From NCBI GenBank assembly GCA_028565635.1, contig JAOXYB010040805.1:1-13050 (forward strand): a DNA stretch of 13,050 nucleotides. Reading direction: 5' to 3'. The notes beneath the pieces were generated by a model. The model did no database searches, had not been told where the DNA came from, and saw nothing but the letters and a program-made list of their open reading frames with translations. The translations under genes and the position numbers were made by a program. The DNA is from Phoronis ovalis (lineage: Eukaryota > Phoronida > Phoronidae). The first letter of the stretch is position 1. Each line of letters opens with the position of its first letter. This document shows positions 7,901 through 13,050 of this stretch, piece by piece.

Positions 7901-10518
7901 CTTACACTCCGGATAAAGTGCCAGAACATTAGAGACGCTTCAGCAGTAGAATTTTTCATGTCAGGTAAAAATGTACACGCCTCTTCATACAATGATGTTG
8001 CTGGATCTATTAAGCAAGGTGCTCCTGTTTCCTCATGCGCTGTGTAACCTTTTGCCTAAATCATTTTAAAGTGTACATGCTCATTATTTTGAGTATTTGC
8101 AGCAAGAATTAGTTGAATTTTCAAATACTAGTAGACACCCTGGGTAAGTTTTTCGAAGTTATCTTACGACGGGCATAAAGTCTAAACTTAGTCTAAATGT
8201 AATTAAACGCATCTTAAACTTAGACTTAAGATTCGATAGCTTTACAAAGCTAAGACCCGGTGCAAGAAATTGCGCATAAAAATACGTACTTTAGTTCATT
8301 TATCAATGCTTCATAATGGCATTACTGGTGATGTTATTCCAGCGCTGCTGCATTGCAATAACAATTGAATTGTTTCGATTAATAAAAAACTATTACCCAA
8401 TACAACACAGCCAGTATTGTGACTGCCCATTATCAGAATGTACAGTGTTCGACTATAACGGTTGTTGGCTGCAATATACTTAAAATGCAATTATACATTA
8501 GCACAATAAAAGGTACGTGTTGTATATATATTTATTAATATAAATACTTGTTTTGAGCATCTGACTGGTTCAATGACTAAATTTCCCTCCTGATCTGACG
8601 AGTGGTAAAATCTGTTATCATTCTCGGTAGCTATTGGATACTCATCAAAAAGACCCCATCTTAAATGGCCGAATTCATGAATAATAGTACGACCTGCAAA
8701 ACAAATGTAACAATTTTTAAACTTTGAGAAGTAATTTAGAAAATACGGTACTAAATACCGTATATGAAAAATTATATATTTTTTTCATTGAAAAGAGAAA
8801 ATGTGTATCATCAACGACAGTAGCGTTAGCTCTAGACTTGCTCAAGTCCCTATGAACTTAAAAAAAAATTAAAAAAAAATTAATGTTTATTTCTCTTTTT
8901 TATGTGTTTTACATCAGTGTTTTTAATTATCTACTATCATATGTATGTTGAGTATTAGCCGTCCATAGGACGGCAAACACCCAACCTATATATGATAGTA
9001 AAAAAAAAAATTTCGAGATAATTAAAAACACTGATGTAAAAGACATAAAAAAGAGAATTAGATATTTTTTTTTTTTTTTTTTTTTTTTTTTAAGTTCACA
9101 AGGACTTGAGCAAGTCTACGTTAGCTCATATCTATTACACATTGCGGGAGACACGAACAACTTAAACCAACTCCAGCACTACAAAGAATATGTAAGCAAA
9201 GAAACCTTCTGTTGAAGATGAAATACATTTTCTTCTCACTGACCTTGATATCAAACTAACTGGCAAGATCTATAAGATGTAACCATAACAATTGATAATA
9301 CGTATATAAATATTTTTTTATTTATAATGAAACATATCTCTGCATCAATCATTACAGTCGGCCGTTGCTAAATAGTTGTAACTTTCATTTGAAAAAAGAA
9401 AATATGCTGCACCCGGCCGTTAATAACATTTGAATTACATCGCTATAATAATTATATTCACTAACATTATATTCTATAGCGATTAATTACACTCTACATT
9501 GCTCGACAGCGTGTTACCGGCGGATATTATACATAGCAACGGATAGATAACAACCATTGTTATAACTAACTATGCTGATTCGTTAAACAGGCACAAGCAG
9601 TTTTCTCGCAGTTTCTTGTTGATAGAATTTCTAACATCTGTGAATAACAAAATAAATTTTGAGGGCTAGTCGTGATAAAATAGTAGTCATGATCAGATCT
9701 GTTTATTTAATCCTTGTCCGCTAAAAACTAAGCACCACCTCAACATCATATACAATTCTACGAGTAACTAAGACATTTTTCGTGAGTTACATAACGAAAT
9801 GTGACTATAAAACGTTAAGATGAATACAAACACGTCATTTCGATTTCAGGCCAAAAAACTAAACACATGTTTTGCCAACCTATAGGTCCCCAGGCTGAAG
9901 CCACCCTTCGATCCATAAGATAATTAGGAGTGAGATGCATATATTTCCCTGGTTCGCCACATTTTCCTGGTTGATTGACGTAAGGGTTATCTTGGGCTTT
10001 ACTGTTCGGCTTATCGATGATAATATTAGCCCTGTTCGAAAAATAAAACAAATAAGATTATCTAATCAAACCATTCAAGCAAACAGAAATAGTCGCGACG
10101 ATGATGGTGTAATACGTGCCTAAAATAAACATAAATGATATTTGTGGTATTAGCTGATGACAAATTTAAAGGCTGGTAATTCAATGGGAAATAGGTGCGT
10201 TTTTAGTTGGTAAAAGATTATTTAATAAAACCATAATAAACTATTGCAAAATTGATTACAGAGCGATTTGCGCGTGACAAAGATTAAAATAAACAGGATG
10301 AATGGGGAATAAAATCGAGGGTTTAAATGATTTGATTACTGTTATACATTATGGTTATGTTGTCACAAAAAATCATACCTTTCAAATGATTCTGTCCTTG
10401 CTAAAATCCATTGGTTGTTTCTAGTCCAGGAGAACGGTACCAGAATTGTAATATTTCCAAAATATGCTCGACGTTTTGTTGCGGTGAATAGATCTTTTGA
10501 AGCGAAATTAAAATAACG
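1281..10518 (-). CDS. CLCA: CLCA-family protein, 14 visible exons, 5' end missing
   Basis: Spliced exons: 10518-10379, 10031-9880, 8693-8548, 8055-7906, 7563-7431, 7258-7146, 6890-6666, 5218-4928, 4806-4416, 4148-4014, 3585-3406, 3211-3042, 2278-2200, 1993-1281. Every intron is GT..AG and all phases agree, giving 1005 residues plus stop. Recognition rests on HEFGHLRWGLFDEY (from residue 103), EAPNKHN, vWA MIDAS DTSGS (272-276) with T342 and D372, LLDNGAGADTTKEDGIYS around 620-636, and a terminal FnIII. Family members are secreted or membrane-anchored proteins that cleave themselves through the HExxH zinc site and, in vertebrates, modulate calcium-activated chloride channels through the vWA domain; CLCAs are not channels themselves. 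Vertebrate members are about 900-950 residues; this one would be near 1,090 because of an added Thr-rich stalk. The signal peptide and first family residues are not in the model. Family assignment is near certain; orthology to one vertebrate paralogue is not claimed. Confidence 0.95.
1455..1697 (-). repeat. Intragenic coding repeats of the stalk
   Basis: Three consecutive protein repeats start with TV(N/K)P: unit 1 at 1697-1596 (34 residues), unit 2 at 1595-1503 (31 residues), unit 3 at 1502-1455 (16 residues, truncated). Units 1 and 2 share RDTV, T.(D/G)K, KP.TT and a DDYSS/EDGYAS-type end. The DNA string accgtatctcgt also recurs at both RDTV sites. Rich in Thr and Ser, hence likely O-glycosylated. 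Confidence 0.85.
2200..2278 (-). CDS. CLCA: CLCA exon m: FnIII-like domain, first half
   Basis: Codes for residues 743-768. STITLHWTAVGDDLDQGQ is the FnIII B-strand tryptophan region, equal to the family's LINLTWTAPGDDYDHG. It is only 79 nt, too short to show as an open frame. Acceptor TTTTAAG (weak tract), donor GTACTG; the G|CC split codon joins to the final exon as alanine 769. Confidence 0.92.
2279..3041 (-). other. Intron between CLCA exons l and m
   Basis: 763 nt, AT-rich, with poly-T runs near 2650-2670. It contains a recent tandem duplication of 15 bp (actctaagaaaatac at 2726-2740 and a one-mismatch copy at 2741-2755). No exon or mobile element recognised. Confidence 0.7.
2726..2755. 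repeat. 15-bp tandem duplication
   Basis: Two adjacent copies of actctaagaaaata(c/t) differ only in the last base. Typical of replication slippage in an intron. Confidence 0.8.
3042..3211 (-). CDS. CLCA: CLCA exon l: linker and entry to FnIII domain
   Basis: Codes for residues 687-742. SFSRVTSAGSFAV matches the family's CFSRTSSGGSF, and PDIYAPDAINDLK matches PDLFPPGQITDLK, the start of the FnIII-like domain. Between them lies a Pro/Thr/Gly-rich spacer (PPQPTTSGGTGTQAP). The cysteine before FSR in vertebrates is replaced here by serine. Acceptor TTTTTTAG, donor GTACGT after AAG. Confidence 0.93.
3406..3585 (-). CDS. CLCA: CLCA exon k: GAGAD..DGIYS segment
   Basis: Codes for residues 627-685. 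ADTTKEDGIYSAYF and NGQYSVKVKVKG match the most conserved C-terminal CLCA block (GAGADATKDDGVYSRYF..NGRYSVKV). Acceptor TTTCGTAG, strong donor GTAAGT after AATGGCA. After the match ends, about 30 residues (AKFKTVQAGGQSVIDVNQIL and on) show less clear similarity. Confidence 0.94.
3586..4013 (-). other. Intron between CLCA exons j and k
   Basis: 428 nt, AT-rich. Nothing in it beyond the splice sites. Confidence 0.75.
4014..4148 (-). CDS. CLCA: CLCA exon j: beta-rich domain, continued
   Basis: Codes for residues 582-625 with split codons at both ends. QLIVYATVTREYTPVVDADV followed by EAIIE and KLLDNGA matches the family's PVVVYA.V..G..PI..A.VTA.IE..TV.L.LLDNGAGAD. Acceptor TTTTCTAG; donor GTATCT after GGAGCAG. 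An in-frame read-through past the donor gives plausible residues but breaks the conserved GAGAD junction. Confidence 0.93.
4416..4806 (-). CDS. CLCA: CLCA exon i: post-vWA beta-rich domain
   Basis: Codes for residues 451-580 plus one base of codon 581; the largest internal exon. KTEFIITWQTN, EPGKWMLTIRHTG and LQVSATSRARD match the CLCA region after the vWA domain (vertebrate FLITW, VGTWKYSL, LTVTSRA). Several N-glycosylation sequons are visible (NET, NKT, NGT). Acceptor TTTCTCCAG, donor GTTGGT after TCCG; the G|AC split codon gives D581. A longer read-through frame here is intron, not coding. Confidence 0.94.
4928..5218 (-). CDS. CLCA: CLCA exon h: end of vWA domain
   Basis: Codes for residues 354-450, 97 codons, phase 0. 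SAFLLSDGQDNGTPSIGQV supplies the third MIDAS loop (D372). It is followed by VIVDTVLYT and the ATGGMSFY turn, which is typical of the CLCA vWA end (TGG.. in vertebrates). The segment TKTVTERSQKLVV leads into the next domain. Acceptor ACATTTTCAG, donor GTATTT. Confidence 0.95.
5362..6416. mobile_element. Non-autonomous DNA transposon, 1.06 kb, with TIRs
   Basis: The left end GGGCGTTTTCACACTATGGG matches the inverted right end GGGCGTTTTCACATTATGGG; the first 23 nt agree at 22 positions, and a GTTATAGA block follows in both arms. Both sides are flanked by ATA (5359-5361 and 6417-6419), a possible 3-bp target duplication. The interior has no transposase frame. It lies inside the vWA-domain intron. 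The GG start and 3-bp duplication would fit a PIF/Harbinger-like family, but ATA is not the usual TWA target, so the superfamily is an inference. Confidence 0.75.
6666..6890 (-). CDS. CLCA: CLCA exon g: vWA domain core
   Basis: Codes for residues 279-353, 75 codons, phase 0 at both ends. It contains the GTSVGIVTFASSA strand and the TGGTCIGCGL segment, whose T342 is the MIDAS threonine. Two cysteines (C343 and C346) flank the MIDAS loop; vertebrate CLCAs have GGTSICSG here, so one cysteine position is shared and one shifted. Acceptor ATTTCCCCAG, donor GTTAGG. The 1.45-kb intron that follows holds the TIR element. Confidence 0.95.
7146..7258 (-). CDS. CLCA: CLCA exon f: start of vWA domain, MIDAS DxSxS
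   Basis: Codes for residues 242-278 plus the end of the split codon 241. After a polar linker it enters the first vWA beta strand, RVVLVIDTSGSM, where D272, S274 and S276 form the metal-ion-dependent adhesion site. Acceptor TTTATTACAG, donor GTAAGT right after the M-R codons. Vertebrate CLCAs carry the same motif as DKSGSM. Confidence 0.95.
7431..7563 (-). CDS. CLCA: CLCA exon e: EAPNK block leading to the vWA domain
   Basis: Codes for residues 197-240 plus one base of codon 241. It contains NDEAPNKHNRLCHGRSHWD followed by IMREHEDF, matching the family's H(N)KEAPNKQNQKC..RSTWEVI..SEDF. Acceptor TTTTTCAG, donor GTAGAA after GATTTTGTAG. Larger open frames overlapping this exon only read through into intron and are not separate genes. 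Confidence 0.95.
7564..7905 (-). other. Intron between CLCA exons d and e
   Basis: 342 nt with standard splice ends (GTAAGT, TTTTTCAG). No further structure noted. Confidence 0.75.
7906..8055 (-). CDS. CLCA: CLCA exon d: cysteine-containing catalytic-domain segment
   Basis: Codes for residues 147-196, exactly 50 codons, phase 0 at both ends. Two cysteines (in GAPCLID and EEACTFLP) sit where CLCA proteins have conserved disulfide-forming cysteines. EASLMFWHFIRS aligns with the family's KASIMF helix. Acceptor TGATTTAG, strong donor GTAAGT. Confidence 0.93.
8056..8547 (-). other. Intron between CLCA exons c and d
   Basis: 492 nt. Its middle is occupied by the palindromic repeat at 8136-8262. 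The rest (8263-8547) shows no exon or element. Confidence 0.75.
8136..8262. repeat. Imperfect palindromic repeat, MITE-like
   Basis: A 127-bp segment whose ends are inverted (CACCCTGGGTAAG at left, inverted right end CACCGGGTCTTAG) and whose interior is inverted too (agtctaaacttagtctaa against cttaaacttagact). It sits in the intron between exons c and d. Low-complexity 'aagtctaagttta' blocks of this kind recur as dispersed repeats in several invertebrate genomes, which is recollection and not a search result. Confidence 0.55.
8548..8693 (-). CDS. CLCA: CLCA exon c: metalloprotease HExxH motif
   Basis: Codes for residues 99-146. It carries HEFGHLRWGLFDEY: H103, E104 and H107 form the HExxH zinc site, and D114/E115 are the conserved acidic pair supplying the third ligand in CLCA proteins. 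All residues needed for self-cleavage are present. Acceptor TTTGCAG, donor GTATTT, phase 0 at the 3' end. The exon ends in VRCSKQ, where RCS is also family-conserved. The 1.19-kb intron upstream contains the fold-back MITE. Confidence 0.96.
8743..8763. repeat. Perfect 8-bp-stem hairpin
   Basis: ATACGGTA, 5-nt loop, TACCGTAT. Intronic, about 50 nt upstream of exon c on the transcribed strand, close to where its branch point could lie. Confidence 0.55.
8824..8832. repeat. Left target-site duplication of the MITE
   Basis: CGTTAGCTC, identical to 9119-9127 on the other side of the element. Confidence 0.88.
8833..9118. mobile_element. Fold-back MITE, 286 bp, with 9-bp target duplication
   Basis: Termini are TAGACTTGCTCAAGTCC and its inverse GGACTTGAGCAAGTCTA. 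The arms pair almost along the full length (including cttttttatgtgttttacatcagtg against its partner and the loop-proximal GCCGTCC-ATA-GGACGGC), so the whole element can fold into one long hairpin. Perfect direct repeats CGTTAGCTC flank it at 8824-8832 and 9119-9127. A 9-bp duplication is usual for Mutator-like elements, so a MULE-mobilised MITE is likely. No coding capacity. It lies in the intron ahead of the protease-motif exon. Confidence 0.9.
9119..9127. repeat. Right target-site duplication of the MITE
   Basis: CGTTAGCTC, identical to 8824-8832. Confidence 0.88.
9150..9282 (+). pseudogene. Possible decayed retroelement ORF scrap
   Basis: Plus-strand frame at 9211-9282 reads VEDEIHFLLTDLDIK and on to a stop. 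The (V/I)EDE.HFLL motif recalls the segment just before the C-terminal cysteine region of non-LTR retrotransposon polyproteins, normally followed by Cys-Pro. Here the cysteine is missing. The preceding codons (LNQLQHYKEYVSKETFC, about 9160-9209) lie in a different frame and end in a stop. If genuine it is a broken remnant; the match is short and may be chance. Confidence 0.3.
9880..10031 (-). CDS. CLCA: CLCA exon b: N-terminal domain before the zinc site
   Basis: Codes for residues 48-97 plus split codons at both ends. Visible family signature: DNPYVNQPGKCGEPGKYMHL followed by TPNYL, matching the family pattern PYT..GNCGEKG..IHLTPDF. The acceptor is CGAACAG. The donor is an unusual but valid GTTGGC directly after ATAG. 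The split G|GT codon gives the glycine of GPIGR, just ahead of the protease motif in the next exon. Confidence 0.93.
10032..10378 (-). other. Intron between CLCA exons a and b
   Basis: 347 nt between matching split codons (AG|G). No internal feature seen. A short plus-strand frame across 9935-10123 is antisense to exon b. Confidence 0.75.
10379..10518 (-). CDS. CLCA: CLCA exon a (first visible): N-terminal CLCA domain
   Basis: Codes for residues 1-46 plus two bases of codon 47. The stretch YFGNITILVPFSW corresponds to the conserved family block of the type 'FKNVAILIPETW', and the end TESFE-R-A corresponds to the family's 'LETYKNAD' segment. The acceptor is TTTCTTATTTAG and the donor is GTATGA. 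The split AG|G codon joins exactly to the next exon, which confirms the pair. The exon begins in phase 0 with no ATG or signal peptide, so at least one coding exon lies upstream. It is too short to stand out as an open frame of its own and was found by homology reading. Confidence 0.88.
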
Positions 10519-11266
10519 CTAAATAAGAAACAAAATGTTGTTTAAATTTGATCATTTTTTCAAAAGGGATTTTTCGACAAGTTAATTCCTGCTTCATCGA
10601 ACTGATTACTTACAGAACACAATTTGATAAATAATATCCTTACACTGTGCAGACTGATACTAAAACTAAATGGAACACAACCAAAGAAGGTTTGTACTAT
10701 TGTAAAGTATTAATATTCGATCGATGAACCACTTTATTAATTCCAACTTTTCATCAGTTCAATGTTGCCTGAACAACTGATTCTATATTCAGATAAAAAT
10801 TTAATTTTGAAAGCAAATAGTGAATAATTAAAAAAAAAAGGTTTTTCAATGTTTTCTTATAAGAAGAAATTATACCGTATAAGAATTGTATTCCGTTTCT
10901 TTTTCCGTTTTTTTTCCACTAATTTTAAATCAACCAAATCCAGAATATTGTTTTTAAAAATATCACTCTATTTTTTTGTCAACATTGCCAAACTAAACTT
11001 GTTCAAAACTTTAAATTGCGTATTGTCTGGTTACAGACGCTCCTAAAATTTAAACACATTTCTAAGAATACCCACCAGAAACGTGTCATTGTGTTATTCA
11101 TGCATAAAAGTGTTCACAAAGTTTACATTTATCAAACAAAAAACAAACTTTATCATTGAAATCACTGATATTGGCTAGCAATAGTGTAACACTGCTGAAG
11201 TATAGTTATCCTATTGATTTTCTTTAACTACTGCGCAGCGCGAAATGAAAAGAAAAAATCAAGTTA

Positions 11267-11321
11267 AGGTGGCGTATATATAGGTAGTTGTAAAAAATAG
11301 CTACCCGGGATATACACACCT
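11267..11321. repeat. Imperfect inverted repeat
   Basis: Left arm AGGTGGCGTATATATAGGTAG pairs imperfectly with ctacccgggatatacacacct, 13-nt loop. It is more GC-rich than its surroundings. It could be a small MITE core, but no target duplication is evident. Confidence 0.45.
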
Positions 11322-12096
11322 CCAAAATATCAAGAGTTGCAAGCAGCAATGCAATATCATTTGGGATGGTTGTGATGTCGAATCGTTAAAGCACTGCATT
11401 TTAAGCAAAAAAATACCTTGAACGTGTACGTGATGAACCAAACACATTTTAGACTAATTTTTGATAATAAAAGTTTACAGTCCTGTCTATATGAGGATGT
11501 AACTGTACTTGTTCATGCATTTTTTAGTGTGTAAATATTAGCAGCTGCCCAGATATAGAACCAAAACATTATATGGGGGTTAAAAATATCGAGAAATTAA
11601 ATTCAAAAGAGTCCAAAAAAAAATTATTTTTTTAAATACATAAATTTAAAATTCAATGCTGAATAAATATATTTGCCCGTGACTTCGTTTTTCATATATT
11701 ACATACATATTATCAGCGTCCTGATTGGCTTACCACTCTAGATCTGTCCACGAGGTATGTTCATCACTTCTTAGTTAATTCTTGCTTACTCAAGATAAGA
11801 GTATTTGAGTTTATCGGATAATTCAGTCTTATCATATTACATGCATTTTTATTGGAGTACTGTTTCAAAAGTAAATATCATTGTTAACAAAAAATTCTTC
11901 AAAACATGAAAAGTGATCAAAACGTGTCTGACCCGGCAAAAATTTGATAAATCAAAAACGCAGTGTAATGTATAAATATACAAGTATAGATATTACAGAT
12001 AGATATTACATGTAGTTATTTCCTGCTTATTCAACTGAAATATACAGTTGGTCTGAATATGTCGAATAATATATAAAAGATATAATTGTGCAAAAC

Positions 12097-12133
12097 GTGT
12101 AATTTTTGTTCGTTGTGTAAACAAAAATTACAC
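12097..12133. repeat. Perfect 14-bp-stem hairpin
   Basis: GTGTAATTTTTGTT and AACAAAAATTACAC, separated by 9 nt. Perfect stem, AT-rich. No surrounding gene explains it. Confidence 0.7.
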
Positions 12134-12854
12134 AGTAAATTAAATGATAATTATGAAAGTGTTATACAAACACCGGTTATCTTTCTTTTAAGATACACAG
12201 TGATATGAACTGTTCATACATCGCCATTTCGAGGTCTTCAAAAATGTTAAACGAGCGGTTTGAATAGCAAATGTCATTTTCATTGAAATTTCGTCAAACA
12301 CTGAAATACACGTTTTTTCGTGTTCTGTACCAGTCATCCAAACTACAGATACTAAAACAAATCAATCACTCTTCAGTAGAGAAGGCAATAAAAATTCATT
12401 TTATTTGAAGGGTTATGCATACGAAAACGATATCACATTTGATTTGTTAGGCTGTTTTGTTTTTATTTTTAGCCGTATTTGTTAGGTGATGTATTCAACA
12501 AGGCGATAATAAAAATGGCTAGGTATTGAAATAATTGAAACGTGCTAGTGTGACCCGGAACAGGCGACCAAGCGCAGACTTAGCAGTAGGGGAATTAGTT
12601 CAACGCAGCCACACAGACAGAGTGAGTTAGTAACTAAATAATCGATAGGAAATTCCTTACAAACATTACAAGATATAATAGAACACAACATACATAAATA
12701 AAGCGTGTTAGAACTTATAAAAGAAGGTCCACCATGCAGTGAAGCAGAAAAGTAAGCATATTCAACTGTTTCTGTTATAGTAGTGGCGGATAGGATTTCC
12801 CTCAGTTACCGCTTTTAAATATTTTTTCAAAATGAAAATATAATAAATTGCATT

Positions 12855-13050
12855 TTTCTTGCAATATTTCTTGTAATATTTCTTATAATATTTCTTGTCA
12901 GATTTCTTGTAATATTTCTTGTAATATTTCTTGTAATATTTCTTGTAACATTTCTTGTAATATATATATATTACAAGAATTATTACAAGAAATATTACAA
13001 GAAATATTACAAGAAATATTACAAGCAAAATTACACGAAATATTGCACGA
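12855..13050. repeat. Head-to-head 12-bp satellite array, cut by window end
   Basis: Nine copies of TTTCTTGTAATA (12855-12962) are followed by an AT dinucleotide run at the centre (12961-12970), then at least five copies of the inverse unit TATTACAAGAAA with growing divergence to the window edge. The two arms can fold into a long hairpin. The Lys/Tyr-rich frame on the minus strand (12762-13028) is only a translation of this array. Confidence 0.9.

Larger units (their letters stand above)
8694..9879 (-). other. Intron between CLCA exons b and c
   Basis: 1186 nt, holding the fold-back MITE, the hairpin at 8743-8763 and the possible retroelement scrap. At 9439-9483 a further inverted pair (atcgctata / tatagcgat) is separated by 27 nt. 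The part from 9484 to 9879 shows nothing identifiable. Confidence 0.75.
10519..13050. other. Upstream region or large first intron of the CLCA gene
   Basis: 2.5 kb of AT-rich DNA. I looked on the minus strand for the missing N-terminal CLCA block (GY..IVVAI.P type), the helix before it and a signal peptide, and found none with usable splice sites. So this is either a long intron, with the 5' exons beyond 13050, or those exons are too diverged to see. It contains hairpins at 11267-11321 and 12097-12133 and the 12-bp repeat array at the right edge. Confidence 0.6.

Noticed and set aside
9935-10123. Plus-strand frame opposite CLCA exon b
   Set aside because: Antisense shadow of a well-supported exon.
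10640-10705. Minus-strand hydrophobic stretch next to a GTAAGG donor, considered as the missing CLCA leader exon
   Set aside because: No start codon in frame and phase, and no similarity to CLCA N-termini.
10849-11046. Plus-strand 65-residue frame rich in Phe, Lys and Arg
   Set aside because: AT-rich low-complexity translation, no family resemblance or splice context.
11310-11395. Minus-strand string NDIALLLATL, resembling the DIALL motif of trypsin-like proteases
   Set aside because: Only five residues match, no acceptor with an open frame precedes it, and no His or Ser catalytic exon is found nearby.
12188-12350. Minus-strand open stretch of about 54 codons containing several cysteines
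   Set aside because: No family recognised, no convincing splice borders, and does not fit the missing CLCA N-terminus.
12555-12702. Minus-strand 49-residue frame starting with ATG and ending hydrophobic (LIPLLLSLRLVAC), considered as signal-peptide exon
   Set aside because: The hydrophobic run is at the wrong end, followed at once by a stop, with no donor joining to exon a.
12762-13028. Minus-strand frame rich in Lys-Lys-Tyr-Tyr
   Set aside because: It is the translation of the 12-bp repeat array; periodic composition without any gene signal.
12855-13050. CRISPR-like array
   Set aside because: Units are contiguous 12-mers without spacers, inverted at the centre, in a eukaryotic setting.

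Overview
The window is AT-rich animal nuclear DNA. It carries one multi-exon gene on the minus strand, with short AT-rich introns full of small transposable elements. Exons have clear AG/GT borders and matching phases, and there are no operons or bacterial signals. The protein family, the intron structure and the MITE-like repeats suggest an invertebrate metazoan. A mollusc or other lophotrochozoan is my best guess, but nothing seen fixes the phylum.

The gene belongs to the CLCA family (calcium-activated chloride channel regulator, a secreted or membrane-shed metalloprotease). I could place 14 coding exons, running from 10518 down to the stop codon at 1281. They splice into one uninterrupted frame of 3018 nt, which is 1005 residues plus stop. 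Domain order in the visible protein (numbering starts at the first visible codon) is: end of the N-terminal CLCA domain (1-46), CLCA catalytic domain with HEFGH and a downstream DEY (48-240), vWA domain with a complete MIDAS (about 264-450), post-vWA beta-rich region (451-685), short linker, fibronectin-III-like domain (about 738-858), Thr/Pro-rich repeated stalk (862-949), single transmembrane segment (951-975) and a 30-residue cytoplasmic tail. The exon or exons for the signal peptide and roughly the first 80-100 residues were not found and probably lie beyond 13050.

Layout by region: 1-122 may hold the last exon of a plus-strand gene (weak). 123-1190 is non-coding, with a possible poly(A) signal for the CLCA gene at 1191-1196. 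1281-10518 is the CLCA gene. Its introns contain a 1.06-kb element with terminal inverted repeats (5362-6416), a short palindromic repeat (8136-8262), a 286-bp fold-back MITE with a perfect 9-bp target duplication (8833-9118), and a possible retroelement scrap (about 9150-9282). 10519-13050 has no recognised exon, only hairpins and, at the right edge, a head-to-head array of a 12-bp repeat that runs off the window.

I do not see a new multi-gene system. The most notable points are the intact protease and MIDAS motifs combined with a repeat-built mucin-like stalk and membrane anchor, and the set of well-bounded intronic mobile elements.
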